DNA from: REEB509 sp049314555
Lineage (GTDB): Bacteria; Pseudomonadota; Alphaproteobacteria; Caulobacterales; Aquidulcibacteraceae
Direction of reading: 5' to 3'
DNA length: 55,077 nt
Assembly (NCBI GenBank): GCA_049314555.1
Contig: JBMOEW010000020.1
Coordinates: forward strand, 1-55,077
Of this stretch, positions 24,700 through 33,078 are shown piece by piece; the stretch's first letter is position 1, and each line of letters begins with the position of its first letter. Made by a program: the position numbers and the translations under genes. Under the pieces are notes generated by a model, which saw only the letters and a list, made by a program, of their open reading frames with translations, searched no databases and was not told the origin of the DNA.

Positions 24700-25986
24700 C
24701 TACGGATTTTCCGCCCCCTGACCGGGCTCGCTCCCGTTCGGGGCCCAGGCTGGTGCGGCCAACCGCTTGGACTGCAACGCAAACCAGATCATCGCGACAG
24801 ATAGGACCAGCGACAACCACAACGGCGCGGTCATCCCCAGCGCGTCATAAGCAACGCCCCCCACCAGCGGCGACACCACAAACCCCGCGCCATTCGCCGC
24901 CACTACCAACCCCGCGACCGCTCCTTGCTCCTGCGGCGACACGGCCGTGGAGGCGCCGCCAGAAAAGCCGGCCCGTGCCAGCCCAAACCCCAGCCCTTGA
25001 AGCATTTGCGCCAGCATCAGCCCGCCCAGCGAATGCGCCACGATTTGCGTGCCCACCCCCAGCGCCACCAACGCAATCCCAAACGCCATCAACCCGCGCG
25101 GCGACAGCTTAAGCCGCCCCACAAGACCCATCTGCGACGCCAGCGCCGCCAAAGCCCCCACCATGAACCCGATGGCGGCCTGCTCAGCCCCAGCAGCCCC
25201 AGACAGCGAAAGCCGGTCCATCAAATAGAAGGTGAAGGTTTGCGTCAGTGTCCCCGTCACCACGGACATCCCAACCCCAAACAGCAAATGGCCAGACACC
25301 CGCTTGTCCAAGGCCAGCCCCCACGGCCCAGGCTCTTTCACTTTCGTTAACGCAGGGTCGCGCACCGGGGCCGCATCGCCCGGCAAAAACCGCCAAATCG
25401 CCAGCGCCGCTAGGAACGCAAGGCCGGCCGTGATCCAGATCGGCGCCACAAGGCTCACCCGCGCCGCGATCGCCGCCGCAAGACCAGGCCCCATCGCCGA
25501 TCCCAATGCGAACGCGGCTGTGAGCGCGGCGATTTCTGTGGTTCGCTCAGAGGGGCTGGTGCGGTCTGCCACATAAGCCTGTGCCGCCGGGCTAGCAGCA
25601 GAACCCAACGCCCCAAAGATCGCGCGTGCCAACATCAGCCCGATGAACACGGCAATGCCCGAAATCCAAGCCTCGCGCCCGGCCTCCACCACCAGCGCCA
25701 TCAAAGACATGGAGGCCCCGTAAGCGGCCAACCCCAAGGTGATGATCGGCTTGCGGCCCGCCCGGTCGCTGCGCCGCCCCCAACTGGGGCTCGCAAACAC
25801 CCAAATCAGCGCCGAAAGCGCAAAGATCCAGCCAATGCTCGCATCCGCCAATCCAAGCTCCCGCCAGAGCGGCGGCAAGATCGCATAGAGCATCGAATTG
25901 CCGATCCCCACGACCAGCAGCGAGCCAAACAAGAGACGGAAAGCGGCCCGCCGGTCCAGACCGGCGGACGAGGGGGCAGGGATCAA
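24700..25986 (-). CDS. MFS efflux transporter, 12 TM
   Basis: 428 residues from a TTG start with AAGGA about 10 nt upstream. Twelve hydrophobic helices are visible. The MFS loop 2-3 motif appears as SPSWGRRSDRAGRKPII (about 62-78) and the family drug-pump pattern GAALGSAMGPG-like near 157 as LGSAMGPGLAA. It resembles TetA/Bcr-type proton-driven exporters. Substrate unknown. It ends 7 bp from the convergent lytic transglycosylase and follows two small envelope genes by 57 bp. Confidence 0.9.
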   Translation of the reverse strand: MIPAPSSAGLDRRAAFRLLFGSLLVVGIGNSMLYAILPPLWRELGLADASIGWIFALSALIWVFASPSWGRRSDRAGRKPIITLGLAAYGASMSLMALVVEAGREAWISGIAVFIGLMLARAIFGALGSAASPAAQAYVADRTSPSERTTEIAALTAAFALGSAMGPGLAAAIAARVSLVAPIWITAGLAFLAALAIWRFLPGDAAPVRDPALTKVKEPGPWGLALDKRVSGHLLFGVGMSVVTGTLTQTFTFYLMDRLSLSGAAGAEQAAIGFMVGALAALASQMGLVGRLKLSPRGLMAFGIALVALGVGTQIVAHSLGGLMLAQMLQGLGFGLARAGFSGGASTAVSPQEQGAVAGLVVAANGAGFVVSPLVGGVAYDALGMTAPLWLSLVLSVAMIWFALQSKRLAAPAWAPNGSEPGQGAENP

Positions 25987-26043
25987 GGAAGGCAGTCCTT
26001 AAGGCATGGGCGCGGGGGGAGCCCCCCTCACGCGCACCGTGGC

Positions 26044-26490
26044 CTATCGCTGCTCGTTCATCAAGCAGCCGCGGGGGTAGATCGTGCGGGCCTGATCTTC
26101 CCAAGACAGGCACATCAGCACAAACCGCCCCATCACTTCGGCGCGTTGCTGGCTAATGGCGCTGTGCTCGTGCGCGCGCACGTCCAACACGGGGTCGATC
26201 TCGGCATTGGTGCGGAACATAATGTCGCGCCGCGCAGTGATCTCGTTGTCGAGGCAAATACGGTATTGGTCTGCCGCCACCACAAACGCATTGCGCTGAT
26301 CATGCAGCTGGCTGATCGCCTCAAGGCTCATCCCATAGGGGGCCCGGTCCGGGATTATCGGCGGGGTTGGCGCGATACAGGTTTGATATTGCAAGGTTTG
26401 CGGCTGTTGGGCAGCGGCCGGAAAAACCGGCGCGCCCGCCGCAAACACGAAGGCTGTCAAGGCGGCAAGAGCCTGGGCCGGACGTATCAT
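26044..26490 (-). CDS. Secreted small protein, paralogue of upstream neighbour
   Basis: From ATG 26490 the product has 148 residues with a signal peptide (LAALTAFVFAAGAPVFPAAAQ). The mature part has C-x-AP-x-x-P-x-x-P-x-R-x-P, a helix with QLHDQRNAFVVAADQYRICL and a second acidic helix with VRAHEHSAISQQRAEV, three mature cysteines in all. The same C...P...Y-R-x-CL pattern is in the protein just upstream, so the two are related. No known family was recognised. The frame is open further upstream (26787) but only in shadow of the neighbour. Confidence 0.72.
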   Translation of the reverse strand: MIRPAQALAALTAFVFAAGAPVFPAAAQQPQTLQYQTCIAPTPPIIPDRAPYGMSLEAISQLHDQRNAFVVAADQYRICLDNEITARRDIMFRTNAEIDPVLDVRAHEHSAISQQRAEVMGRFVLMCLSWEDQARTIYPRGCLMNEQR

Positions 26491-26539
26491 TCTAGGCAGG
26501 CTCCTCAGCAGCAACACCTGAGCTTCCCCTGACAGGCGA

Positions 26540-27349
26540 TCATGGCGACGGCGAGGCAACCGGCGGCTGGCTTGCCGCGCGCGCAAGCTCGGCCTGATGA
26601 TCCCGGAAGCGGGTGGTCGCGGATTCATAAGCGTCCCATAATAGGCCCACCTGTTCGGCCGAAACGTTGGCCGCCTGCAACGCCGCGCGCCGATCGGTTT
26701 CAGACAGGCTCGGATTGTTGAGCCGCCCCTCAAGGCACGAGCGGTAAACCCCAGACGCCCCGTCATACCGCTCCACCACCGTGGCAAAGGCGTTCAACTC
26801 GCCTGCGCTTGGCGCACGGTTGGAAGGCAAATAGGCAGGCACCGCCGGGGCCGAGCACTGCGCCACAGCAGGCGCGCTTGGCGTGGTAGATGGCAGGCTG
26901 CTCGCCCGCGGCGGGGCGCTGGCCGCCGCCGTGGTAACAGGCGGCGTCGCCGGCCGCGGGGCTGGCACTTGCGCGGCTGGCGTTTGAGCCGCCGCCGTGC
27001 GCGGGGCAGGCGCACTTGTTGCCAGGGGAGCACCCGTGACAGGCCGGCTTGGCGGTGGCGTGGCTGTAGAAGGTGCTGCAGGAGCAGCGGTAGTGACAGG
27101 TGCTGCTGGCGCAGGCACGGCCACCGCCGCCACTTCAGGCGCGGAGGCCTCGGGGCCGGTCGCTTCCGTTGCTGGCGGAAACACCGTCGGGTTACGCGCC
27201 ACAGGTTCTGGAAAGCCCGTCTCGGCAGCAGGTGCAGCCGGTGCCGCGGCTTGCGGCTTGAACAGGCCCAACTGCATCACCGCAAACGCCGCCGCGACCA
27301 CCGCGCCAGCGATCCCCAAACCCACCAACAGGCCCCAAACAAAGCGCAT
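26540..27349 (-). CDS. Membrane-anchored protein with Ala/Pro linker and Cys-pair domain
   Basis: From ATG 27349 the product has 269 residues. One transmembrane helix (about 3-25, FVWGLLVGLGIAGAVVAAAF) is followed by a disordered linker of about 125 residues rich in Ala, Pro and Thr, then a folded C-terminal domain from about 165. That domain has CSAPAVPAYLPSNRAPSA, a helix with FATVVERYDGASGVYRSCL and LLWDAYESATTRFRDHQAEL. The two cysteines match those in the next gene downstream. It looks like an envelope protein reaching into the periplasm. Function unknown. The 161-bp gap to divergent motA holds promoters for both. Confidence 0.75.
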   Translation of the reverse strand: MRFVWGLLVGLGIAGAVVAAAFAVMQLGLFKPQAAAPAAPAAETGFPEPVARNPTVFPPATEATGPEASAPEVAAVAVPAPAAPVTTAAPAAPSTATPPPSRPVTGAPLATSAPAPRTAAAQTPAAQVPAPRPATPPVTTAAASAPPRASSLPSTTPSAPAVAQCSAPAVPAYLPSNRAPSAGELNAFATVVERYDGASGVYRSCLEGRLNNPSLSETDRRAALQAANVSAEQVGLLWDAYESATTRFRDHQAELARAASQPPVASPSP

Positions 27350-27510
27350 ACCATCCCCCGCACGCGCGCCGCCCAAACCTTAACGCGCCGTAAACATATC
27401 CCTCAATCGCAAACTGCTTGCAATTGTCTCGACTCACCTTCCAAGCAACGCGCCGTTAAGCGCATCTGGGTTAAGCACGGCCCTGAAGTGTTTAGCGGCG
27501 GACTGCGCAC

Positions 27511-28371
27511 ATGTTCTTGGGATTAGGCCTTTTGGTCGTGTTTGGCATGGTGTTTGGCGGCTTTGCGCTCGCCGGCGGCCATTTCGACGTCATCATTAAA
27601 GCCGCTCCCATGGAGCTGATGATGATTTTGGGTGCCGCCGTCGGTGCCCTGGTGATTTCAAACGACCTGCCAACGCTGAAGTCCCTGGGCGGCGGCATCG
27701 GCAAGGTGGCCAATGGCCCGAAGTGGAAAAAGCAGGACTACCAGGACCTGTTGTCCCTGATGTTTGCGCTCACCCGCCTGATGAAGACCAAAGGCGTGGT
27801 CGCCATTGAAGCGCATATCGAAAAGCCGGAGGACTCGAGCCTCTTCCAAAAATACCCCAAGATTTTGAAGGATCACTTCGCCACGGACTTCATCTGCGAC
27901 ACGCTGCGCATGATGACAATGAACCTGGATGATCCCCATCAGGTCGAAGACTCGATGGAAAAGCAGCTCGAAAAGCACCACCAAGAGGCCCACAAAGCAG
28001 CCCACGCCCTCCAGAACATGGCAGACGGCCTTCCCGCGCTGGGCATTGTGGCCGCCGTGTTGGGCATTATCAAAACCATGGGCGCCATCAACGAGCCGCC
28101 GGAAGTGCTGGGCTTGATGATCGGTAAGGCGCTGGTCGGCACGTTTTTGGGGGTGTTCTTGGCCTACGGCATCGTGGGACCGATCGCCGCGCGTTTGGCC
28201 GGCGTGCTTGAAGAAGAGGGCCAGTTCTATAGAATCATCAAGGATGTGCTCGTCGCGCACTTGCATGGCAACGCCGCTCAAGTGTCAGTGGAGATCGGTC
28301 GCGGCTCGGTTCCGTCCAGCATGCAACCAAGCTTCGCGCAGCTCGAAGAAGCCCTAAACGGGGCAGGCTAA
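27511..28371 (+). CDS. motA: Flagellar motor stator protein MotA
   Basis: 286 residues with four transmembrane helices (about 5-22, 32-50, 172-192 and 205-225) and the large cytoplasmic loop between helices 2 and 3. Family motifs are DLPTLKSL near 50, the loop with RLMKTKGVVAIEAHIEKPEDS (cited in part: KTKGVVAIEAHIEKPE) that carries the rotor-facing charges, and the PALGIVAAVLGIIKTMG segment near 174 that lines the ion path. MotA5MotB2 stators couple proton flow to flagellar rotation. No motB follows; in Caulobacter relatives motA and motB are also separate loci. Confidence 0.95.
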   Translation: MFLGLGLLVVFGMVFGGFALAGGHFDVIIKAAPMELMMILGAAVGALVISNDLPTLKSLGGGIGKVANGPKWKKQDYQDLLSLMFALTRLMKTKGVVAIEAHIEKPEDSSLFQKYPKILKDHFATDFICDTLRMMTMNLDDPHQVEDSMEKQLEKHHQEAHKAAHALQNMADGLPALGIVAAVLGIIKTMGAINEPPEVLGLMIGKALVGTFLGVFLAYGIVGPIAARLAGVLEEEGQFYRIIKDVLVAHLHGNAAQVSVEIGRGSVPSSMQPSFAQLEEALNGAG

Positions 28372-28539
28372 GGCTTTTGTGGCCGTTTGCGACGGTTTTG
28401 CGTCCCGTTCGTAATCCATCCGCTATGCAGAAATGCAGGCACTTAACGGCCTCCATGGGCTTGCGTGTTTGGTTAGTGACCGGGTAATGACCCTACACGC
28501 GTTCGATTGGTTCGACGCTGGGACCAGGGGTATATACCT
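28372..28539. promoter_or_regulatory. Gap upstream of the alanine-rich lipoprotein
   Basis: A 168-bp non-coding stretch after motA. It presumably holds the promoter of the small lipoprotein gene, whose ribosome site (CCAGGGG) lies just before 28540. No operator was recognised. Confidence 0.35.
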
Positions 28540-28830
28540 ATGACCAAGATGAAACTCGCTCTGGCTGCCGGCCTCGCCGCAGCTTTCGCTTTCGGCGCCG
28601 CTGCTTGCAGCACTGAAGCCGCTGCTCCAGCCGCGGAAACCGCCGCGACCGAAGCCACGGCCGCTGCTGAAACCGCCGCGACCGCCGCGACCGACGCTGC
28701 GACCGCTGTTGGTGAAGCCGCGACCGCCACGGGCGACGCTGCTGCTGCTGGCGCCGCTGCTGTTGGCGCTGCCGCCACGGACGCTGCTGCTGCCGTGACC
28801 GCGCCTGCGACCACCGAGACGAAGCAATAA
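28540..28830 (+). CDS. Small alanine/threonine-rich lipoprotein
   Basis: A 96-residue product with a textbook lipoprotein signal: MTKMKLALAAGL..., lipobox AAAC at about 20-23. The mature 75 residues consist almost only of Ala, Thr, Glu, Asp, Val and Gly, with repeated units such as AAETAAT, AATDAAT and AAAVGAAA. The pattern is amphipathic-helix-like and recalls Lpp-type or antifreeze-like alanine-rich proteins, without clear heptads. It is followed at once by a strong intrinsic terminator, so it is a monocistronic, probably abundant, envelope protein. Function unknown. Confidence 0.77.
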   Translation: MTKMKLALAAGLAAAFAFGAAACSTEAAAPAAETAATEATAAAETAATAATDAATAVGEAATATGDAAAAGAAAVGAAATDAAAAVTAPATTETKQ

Positions 28831-28856
28831 TCTGCTTCGCTTTCGAGCGATCTGAG

Positions 28857-28889
28857 AAACGGGCCGCCCTTGCTGGGGCGGCCCGTTTT
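28857..28889 (+). terminator. Rho-independent terminator after the lipoprotein
   Basis: A 13-bp perfect stem (AAACGGGCCGCCC pairing with GGGCGGCCCGTTT) with a 6-nt loop, followed by TTTT. It is the clearest intrinsic terminator in the window and separates the lipoprotein from mnmC. Confidence 0.87.
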
Positions 28890-28977
28890 GCGTTGTGTCC
28901 CTTTGCCTTGTGCCCAGCGGCATGGGAGGATCATGCTCAAACACGGTGGCACCGCCCTGGAATAAGGCAAAAAGCCC

Positions 28978-30816
28978 ATGACCGCGCGCCTGCCCCCCAC
29001 CGCCGCCGTGGCCTTCGACGCCGCCGGCATCCCCCACGCGCAAGCCTTCCAGGACCTGTACTTCTCCAAGGACGGCGGGCTTGCTGAAACAAAGACCGTG
29101 TTTCTGGACGGCTGCAATTTGCCGGAAGCCTGGACTGGCCGCGAAACGTTTGTCATCGGCGAACTGGGCTTTGGCACAGGGCTTAATGCGCTGGCCACAT
29201 GGCAAGCCTGGCGCAAGGCAAGAGCGCCGGGTTCTGTGCTGCATTTTGTGTCGGTGGAGGGCTTCCCCTTGGACCGCGCACAGGCCACCACCGCGCTCCA
29301 AGCCTTCCCAGAAGTGGCAGACCTAGCCACGCGCCTGCTGGCGGCGTGGCCCGTGCGGGCCTTTGGCCCCCAACGCCTCTGGTTTCCAGACGATGGCTTT
29401 GCCCTGACCGTTTTGCTGGGTCCGGTGGAAACGATGTTGGCCGCCTTCGATGGGCCGGTCGACGCCTGGTTCCTCGATGGCTTTGCGCCCGCCCGAAACC
29501 CGCAGATGTGGACGCCGGAAGTGCTGGCAAGGCTCACCGCTATCTCCCGGCCGGGCGCGCGCCTCGCCAGCTACACCGCCGCCAGCGCCGTGCGCCAAGA
29601 CCTCGCCGCCGCGGGCTGGCACGTGGAAAAGCGCAGAGGCTTTGGCCGCAAGAAAGATCGGATCGTTGCCCGCTTACCCGGCGAAGCGCCAACCCCGCCG
29701 CGGCGTCCAACGCGCATAGCGATTCTGGGCGGCGGCATCGCCGGCGCCTGTTTGGCCCACGCCAGCGCCCGCCGCGGCTTGGTCCCCACGCTTTACCTGG
29801 CGGGCGAAGCCCTCGGCGATGGGGCCAGTGGCAACGCCGCAGGCCTGGTGATGCCGCGCCTGGATCGTGGAGGCGGGGCACCAACAGAAGTTCTGCGCAG
29901 CGCATACCTCGCAGCCGTTTCCCTCTACCAAAACCAGACCCCAGACGCCTTCAACCCCTGCGGCGTGCTGCAAAGGCCCGATCAGGACCGCGCCGTTGCA
30001 GCGTTTGCCGATCTGTTGTCAGATCCCCCGCTGCCCAGCGCGCATTTGGCGCCAGGCGAGGGCGGGGCGCTGCACCATGTGACGGCCGGCGTCCTGCAAC
30101 CCTGCCGCGCGATGGCGCAGCTCACCGCCGCCTGCGCTGTGACGCCCAACACCAAGATCAGCGCGCTGGAACAAACAAAAACGGGTTGGCACCTCCACAG
30201 CGATCAATGCCAGAGCTTGGCCACCGCCGACGTCGTGGTGATCGCCGCCGGTGCCGGTCTCGCGCACTTCCCCCAAACGCAATGGCTGCCGTTTGCCCTC
30301 TCGCGCGGCCAGATTGAGTGCGCCGCCCTCGCAGATCCCCCAGCCCAAGCCATCACGAAGGGCAGCTATCTGGCCCCGATCGACAATGCCGTGGTATTTG
30401 GCGCAAGCTTTGCGCCGGCAGCAATGGACGCACAAAACGCTGTCCCCACCGCCACAGACCGCGCCGAAAACCTTATACGTTTGGCAGGTCTAGACGAAGC
30501 CCTCGCCGCGCGCCTGGACCCGAACCGCATTACCTCCCGCGCCGCCTACCGCGCCACCACCCCGGACCGCCTCCCCATTGCAGGCCAAGCCCCAGATCAC
30601 GCGGCCTGGACCAGCGGCCACCCCGGCCAAAATCACGCCGGCCTCTGGTTGCTTGGCGGGCTAGGGGCCCGCGGTTTGACGCTGGCCCCCCTGCTGGCCG
30701 AACATCTGATCAGCCTGATCTGTCATGAGCCAAGCCTGCTCGGCGGGGCAAATGCGGCAGCGATCGCCCCCGAGCGGTTTCTGTGGCGGGCGTTAAGGCG
30801 CGGAAAAACTCTCTAG
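28978..30816 (+). CDS. mnmC: Bifunctional tRNA mnm5s2U34 enzyme MnmC
   Basis: 612 residues in the usual two-domain order. The N-terminal MnmD methyltransferase (about 1-235) has GELGFGTGLNAL (about 62-73) and the catalytic-region DAWFLDGFAPARNPQMW (about 162-178). The C-terminal FAD oxidase starts with IAILGGGIAGACLAH (about 247-261). MnmC converts cmnm5s2U at the wobble position of certain tRNAs to nm5s2U and then methylates it to mnm5s2U, using FAD and SAM. Both halves look complete. WecG/TagA follows after 15 bp, so the two may be co-transcribed. Confidence 0.95.
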   Translation: MTARLPPTAAVAFDAAGIPHAQAFQDLYFSKDGGLAETKTVFLDGCNLPEAWTGRETFVIGELGFGTGLNALATWQAWRKARAPGSVLHFVSVEGFPLDRAQATTALQAFPEVADLATRLLAAWPVRAFGPQRLWFPDDGFALTVLLGPVETMLAAFDGPVDAWFLDGFAPARNPQMWTPEVLARLTAISRPGARLASYTAASAVRQDLAAAGWHVEKRRGFGRKKDRIVARLPGEAPTPPRRPTRIAILGGGIAGACLAHASARRGLVPTLYLAGEALGDGASGNAAGLVMPRLDRGGGAPTEVLRSAYLAAVSLYQNQTPDAFNPCGVLQRPDQDRAVAAFADLLSDPPLPSAHLAPGEGGALHHVTAGVLQPCRAMAQLTAACAVTPNTKISALEQTKTGWHLHSDQCQSLATADVVVIAAGAGLAHFPQTQWLPFALSRGQIECAALADPPAQAITKGSYLAPIDNAVVFGASFAPAAMDAQNAVPTATDRAENLIRLAGLDEALAARLDPNRITSRAAYRATTPDRLPIAGQAPDHAAWTSGHPGQNHAGLWLLGGLGARGLTLAPLLAEHLISLICHEPSLLGGANAAAIAPERFLWRALRRGKTL

Positions 30817-30831
30817 CCGTAAAGAACACGC

Positions 30832-31629
30832 ATGACTGATGCCCCGTCCGCCCCGATGGCCTTCCTTGGCTTGGATTTCATTCCGCTGGATCGCCCAGCA
30901 GCCCTGGCTGCTGTCCTGGCGAAGTCTGAGGCCCGCGCCCCGTTTGTGTATGTGGCCACGCCAAACGTCGCCCACATCGTTGCGCTGCATAAGGATGTGG
31001 CCGCGCGCCGCGGGCTTTATGAAGACGCCTGGCTGGTGCTGAACGACAGCCGCATCTTGGAAATGCTCGCCCGGTGGTCGGGGCTCGCCCTGCCAGTGGC
31101 CGCCGGTTCAGACCTGTCCCAAGACCTCGCCGAAGCCGGCTTGAGCAAGCAAGAGCCAATCACAATAGTTGGCGGCACAGCTCAGCTCGTTGCCGATCTG
31201 GCCCAAAAATACGGCTGGAGCGATATCCGTTGGCACAGCCCCCCGATGGGCCTCGCCACAAACCCGGCAGCCCTGGAGGCCGCCGCCGCCTTTGTGGCCG
31301 CGCAAAACGCCCGCGTGTCGTTTCTGTGTGTCGGGGCCCCGCAGCAAGAAATGCTGGCCCGCGCGATCATGCGCCGCGGCGATGCCACCGGCGTTGGCCT
31401 GTGCGTGGGCGCCTCCATGGAGTTCCTGGCCGGCCACGTGGCCCGCGCACCGCTCTGGATGCAGCGCGCAAGGCTCGAATGGCTACACCGCTTGGCCAGC
31501 GAACCAGGCCGGCTCTGGCGGCGCTATCTTGTCGAGGGGCCAGAGGTTTTCCGCATCTGGCAGTGCTGGCATCAAGAGCGGGCCCGCGCCGCCTCGCGCG
31601 CTTCGATGGCCTCCCGCAACGCCCGCTGA
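30832..31629 (+). CDS. WecG/TagA/CpsF-family glycosyltransferase
   Basis: 265 residues with the GT26 signatures: VYVATPNVAHI near 38, LNDSRIL near 69 (the catalytic-aspartate region, where others have D-G-x-G), VGGTAQLVADLA near 107, FLCVGAPQQEMLA near 164, VGLCVGASMEFLAG near 187 and RAPLWMQRARLEWLHRLASE near 206. Members add ManNAcA or ManNAc to lipid-linked sugars for surface polysaccharides and act at the inner membrane. The nearest polysaccharide gene is the O-antigen-ligase-like gene 10 kb away. Its 3-prime 58 bp overlap the convergent MFS gene. Confidence 0.9.
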   Translation: MTDAPSAPMAFLGLDFIPLDRPAALAAVLAKSEARAPFVYVATPNVAHIVALHKDVAARRGLYEDAWLVLNDSRILEMLARWSGLALPVAAGSDLSQDLAEAGLSKQEPITIVGGTAQLVADLAQKYGWSDIRWHSPPMGLATNPAALEAAAAFVAAQNARVSFLCVGAPQQEMLARAIMRRGDATGVGLCVGASMEFLAGHVARAPLWMQRARLEWLHRLASEPGRLWRRYLVEGPEVFRIWQCWHQERARAASRASMASRNAR

Positions 31630-32951
31630 CGCGCCTGATCCAGCGGATAGGCGTGCAGCGACCAGGCCGCCAAGCCATTCAGCACCATTGGCACGAACGC
31701 AAACATCGCGGTCAACGCCATCAGCGCCAGCGGCGTGTTCTGCGCCCCCACGTCGCCCTTATAACCAAACGCCGCCAGCACGATCAGGCTGGCTGGCCCC
31801 ATCGCCAGTCCGATTTTGCCGGTTGTCAGCAAAAGCCCGAAAAACAGCCCAGACCGCATCTGGCCGGTCTTCAGCTCATCTTCGTCCGACACATCCGCCA
31901 TCATCGCCCGTAGTAACATCGTGCCGGCCACCGCAGGGATGCCCGCTATCGCCATTGCAAGCGCTGCGATCATGGCATTGCCCGTCGGTGCCAGCGGGAT
32001 CGCTGCCAGCGCCAAGCCCCACCAAAGGCAGGCCCACTGCAAGGCTTTGTGCTTGCCGTATTTGCGCCCCAGCCACGTCCACAGCGGGGCCCCAACCAGA
32101 CCCGCGGCGAAATACAACAACAAGAACGCGGCGGGGTTTTCCAAATTCGCCACCTGCGCCCCATACAAAATGAACAACGTCCCCGCGACGCCTTGCGTTG
32201 CGCCCAGCAGGAAGTCCGGCACCAAGATCCGTCGCAGCGGCTGGTTGTCCTGCAGCGCGGCCATCGCGGCCTTAAAGCCCCGCTTTTCCTCTTTCTGCGT
32301 CGGCACGGGTTCCGGCACAGACAGCACCGCAATCGCCACACACACCGGCAGCGCGATGATGATCGTCCATCCCATCACGTGCACCCCGTCAGCAAAGGTG
32401 CCGCCGAAGAACTGCTGCACGATCGCCGGCATCGCCATCACGATCACCTGCCCAAGCGAAGACGCGATCTGCACCGCCCCCAACACCTTGGTGCGCGCGT
32501 TGTAGTCTGGCTCCAGCTCCCCTGCCCAACTCAGATGCGCGATCATCGCCGAAGCAAACGTCGCGTAGAGCGAAAAGATCGCAAGCCCCGCAAACAACGA
32601 TCCCGCATTCGCCGGCAACCCAATGAACGCCAGCCAAACCGCCGCCATCACAAGGGGCGTTGCCCCAATCAGCCAAGCCCGCCGCCGCCCGATCGCCACT
32701 CGGGTGCGGTCCTGCAGGCCCCCGATTGTGGGGTTGAGAAAAATATCAACCGCCCGCGCCGCCAAAAACAAAAACCCAACCAGCGCCTCGTCCAGCCCCA
32801 GATAGCCGATGTAGTACGGCGGCAAGAACACGATCGGCGGCACCGAAAGCGCCAGCAGCGGGGCACCCGGCAACGCAAACGCCGCAAGCCGCCAACCGCG
32901 CGCCTTGGCTTTGCTGGGCTCCCCCGCCCCGGCCGCGACTTGGTCTGTCAT
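31572..32951 (-). CDS. MFS transporter, GPH (sugar:cation symporter) type
   Basis: 459 residues from ATG 32951 with twelve predicted helices. The MelB-like cation/sugar signature near residue 60-80 reads AARAVDIFLNPTIGGLQDRT, with N in place of the usual second aspartate (DxxxDP). Loop motif RRRAWLIGATP near 83 supports the GPH family. Such carriers import glycosides with Na+ or H+; the altered acidic residue could mean another coupling ion. It is downstream of the inositol monophosphatase (127 bp gap containing a tandem repeat) and may be in its transcript. Confidence 0.88.
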   Translation of the reverse strand: MTDQVAAGAGEPSKAKARGWRLAAFALPGAPLLALSVPPIVFLPPYYIGYLGLDEALVGFLFLAARAVDIFLNPTIGGLQDRTRVAIGRRRAWLIGATPLVMAAVWLAFIGLPANAGSLFAGLAIFSLYATFASAMIAHLSWAGELEPDYNARTKVLGAVQIASSLGQVIVMAMPAIVQQFFGGTFADGVHVMGWTIIIALPVCVAIAVLSVPEPVPTQKEEKRGFKAAMAALQDNQPLRRILVPDFLLGATQGVAGTLFILYGAQVANLENPAAFLLLYFAAGLVGAPLWTWLGRKYGKHKALQWACLWWGLALAAIPLAPTGNAMIAALAMAIAGIPAVAGTMLLRAMMADVSDEDELKTGQMRSGLFFGLLLTTGKIGLAMGPASLIVLAAFGYKGDVGAQNTPLALMALTAMFAFVPMVLNGLAAWSLHAYPLDQARQRALREAIEAREAARARS

Positions 32952-32967
32952 GAGTATCTCCTGCCCG

Positions 32968-33030
32968 GTGCGCTTGTGTGAAGGCGTGCGCTTGTGTGAA
33001 GGCGTGCGCTTGTGTGAAGGCGTGCGCTTG
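32968..33030. repeat. 18-bp tandem repeat, three full copies plus part of a fourth
   Basis: The unit GTGCGCTTGTGTGAAGGC occurs perfectly at 32968-32985, 32986-33003 and 33004-33021, then breaks after 9 bases. It sits in the leader of the MFS gene, 17 bp before its start, and the copies are identical, so the expansion is recent. Copy number may vary between strains. Confidence 0.96.
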
Positions 33031-33078
33031 GGGCGTGAAACTGGACTGCGCGCCCCACTTGCCAAGGGCAAGCATCGC

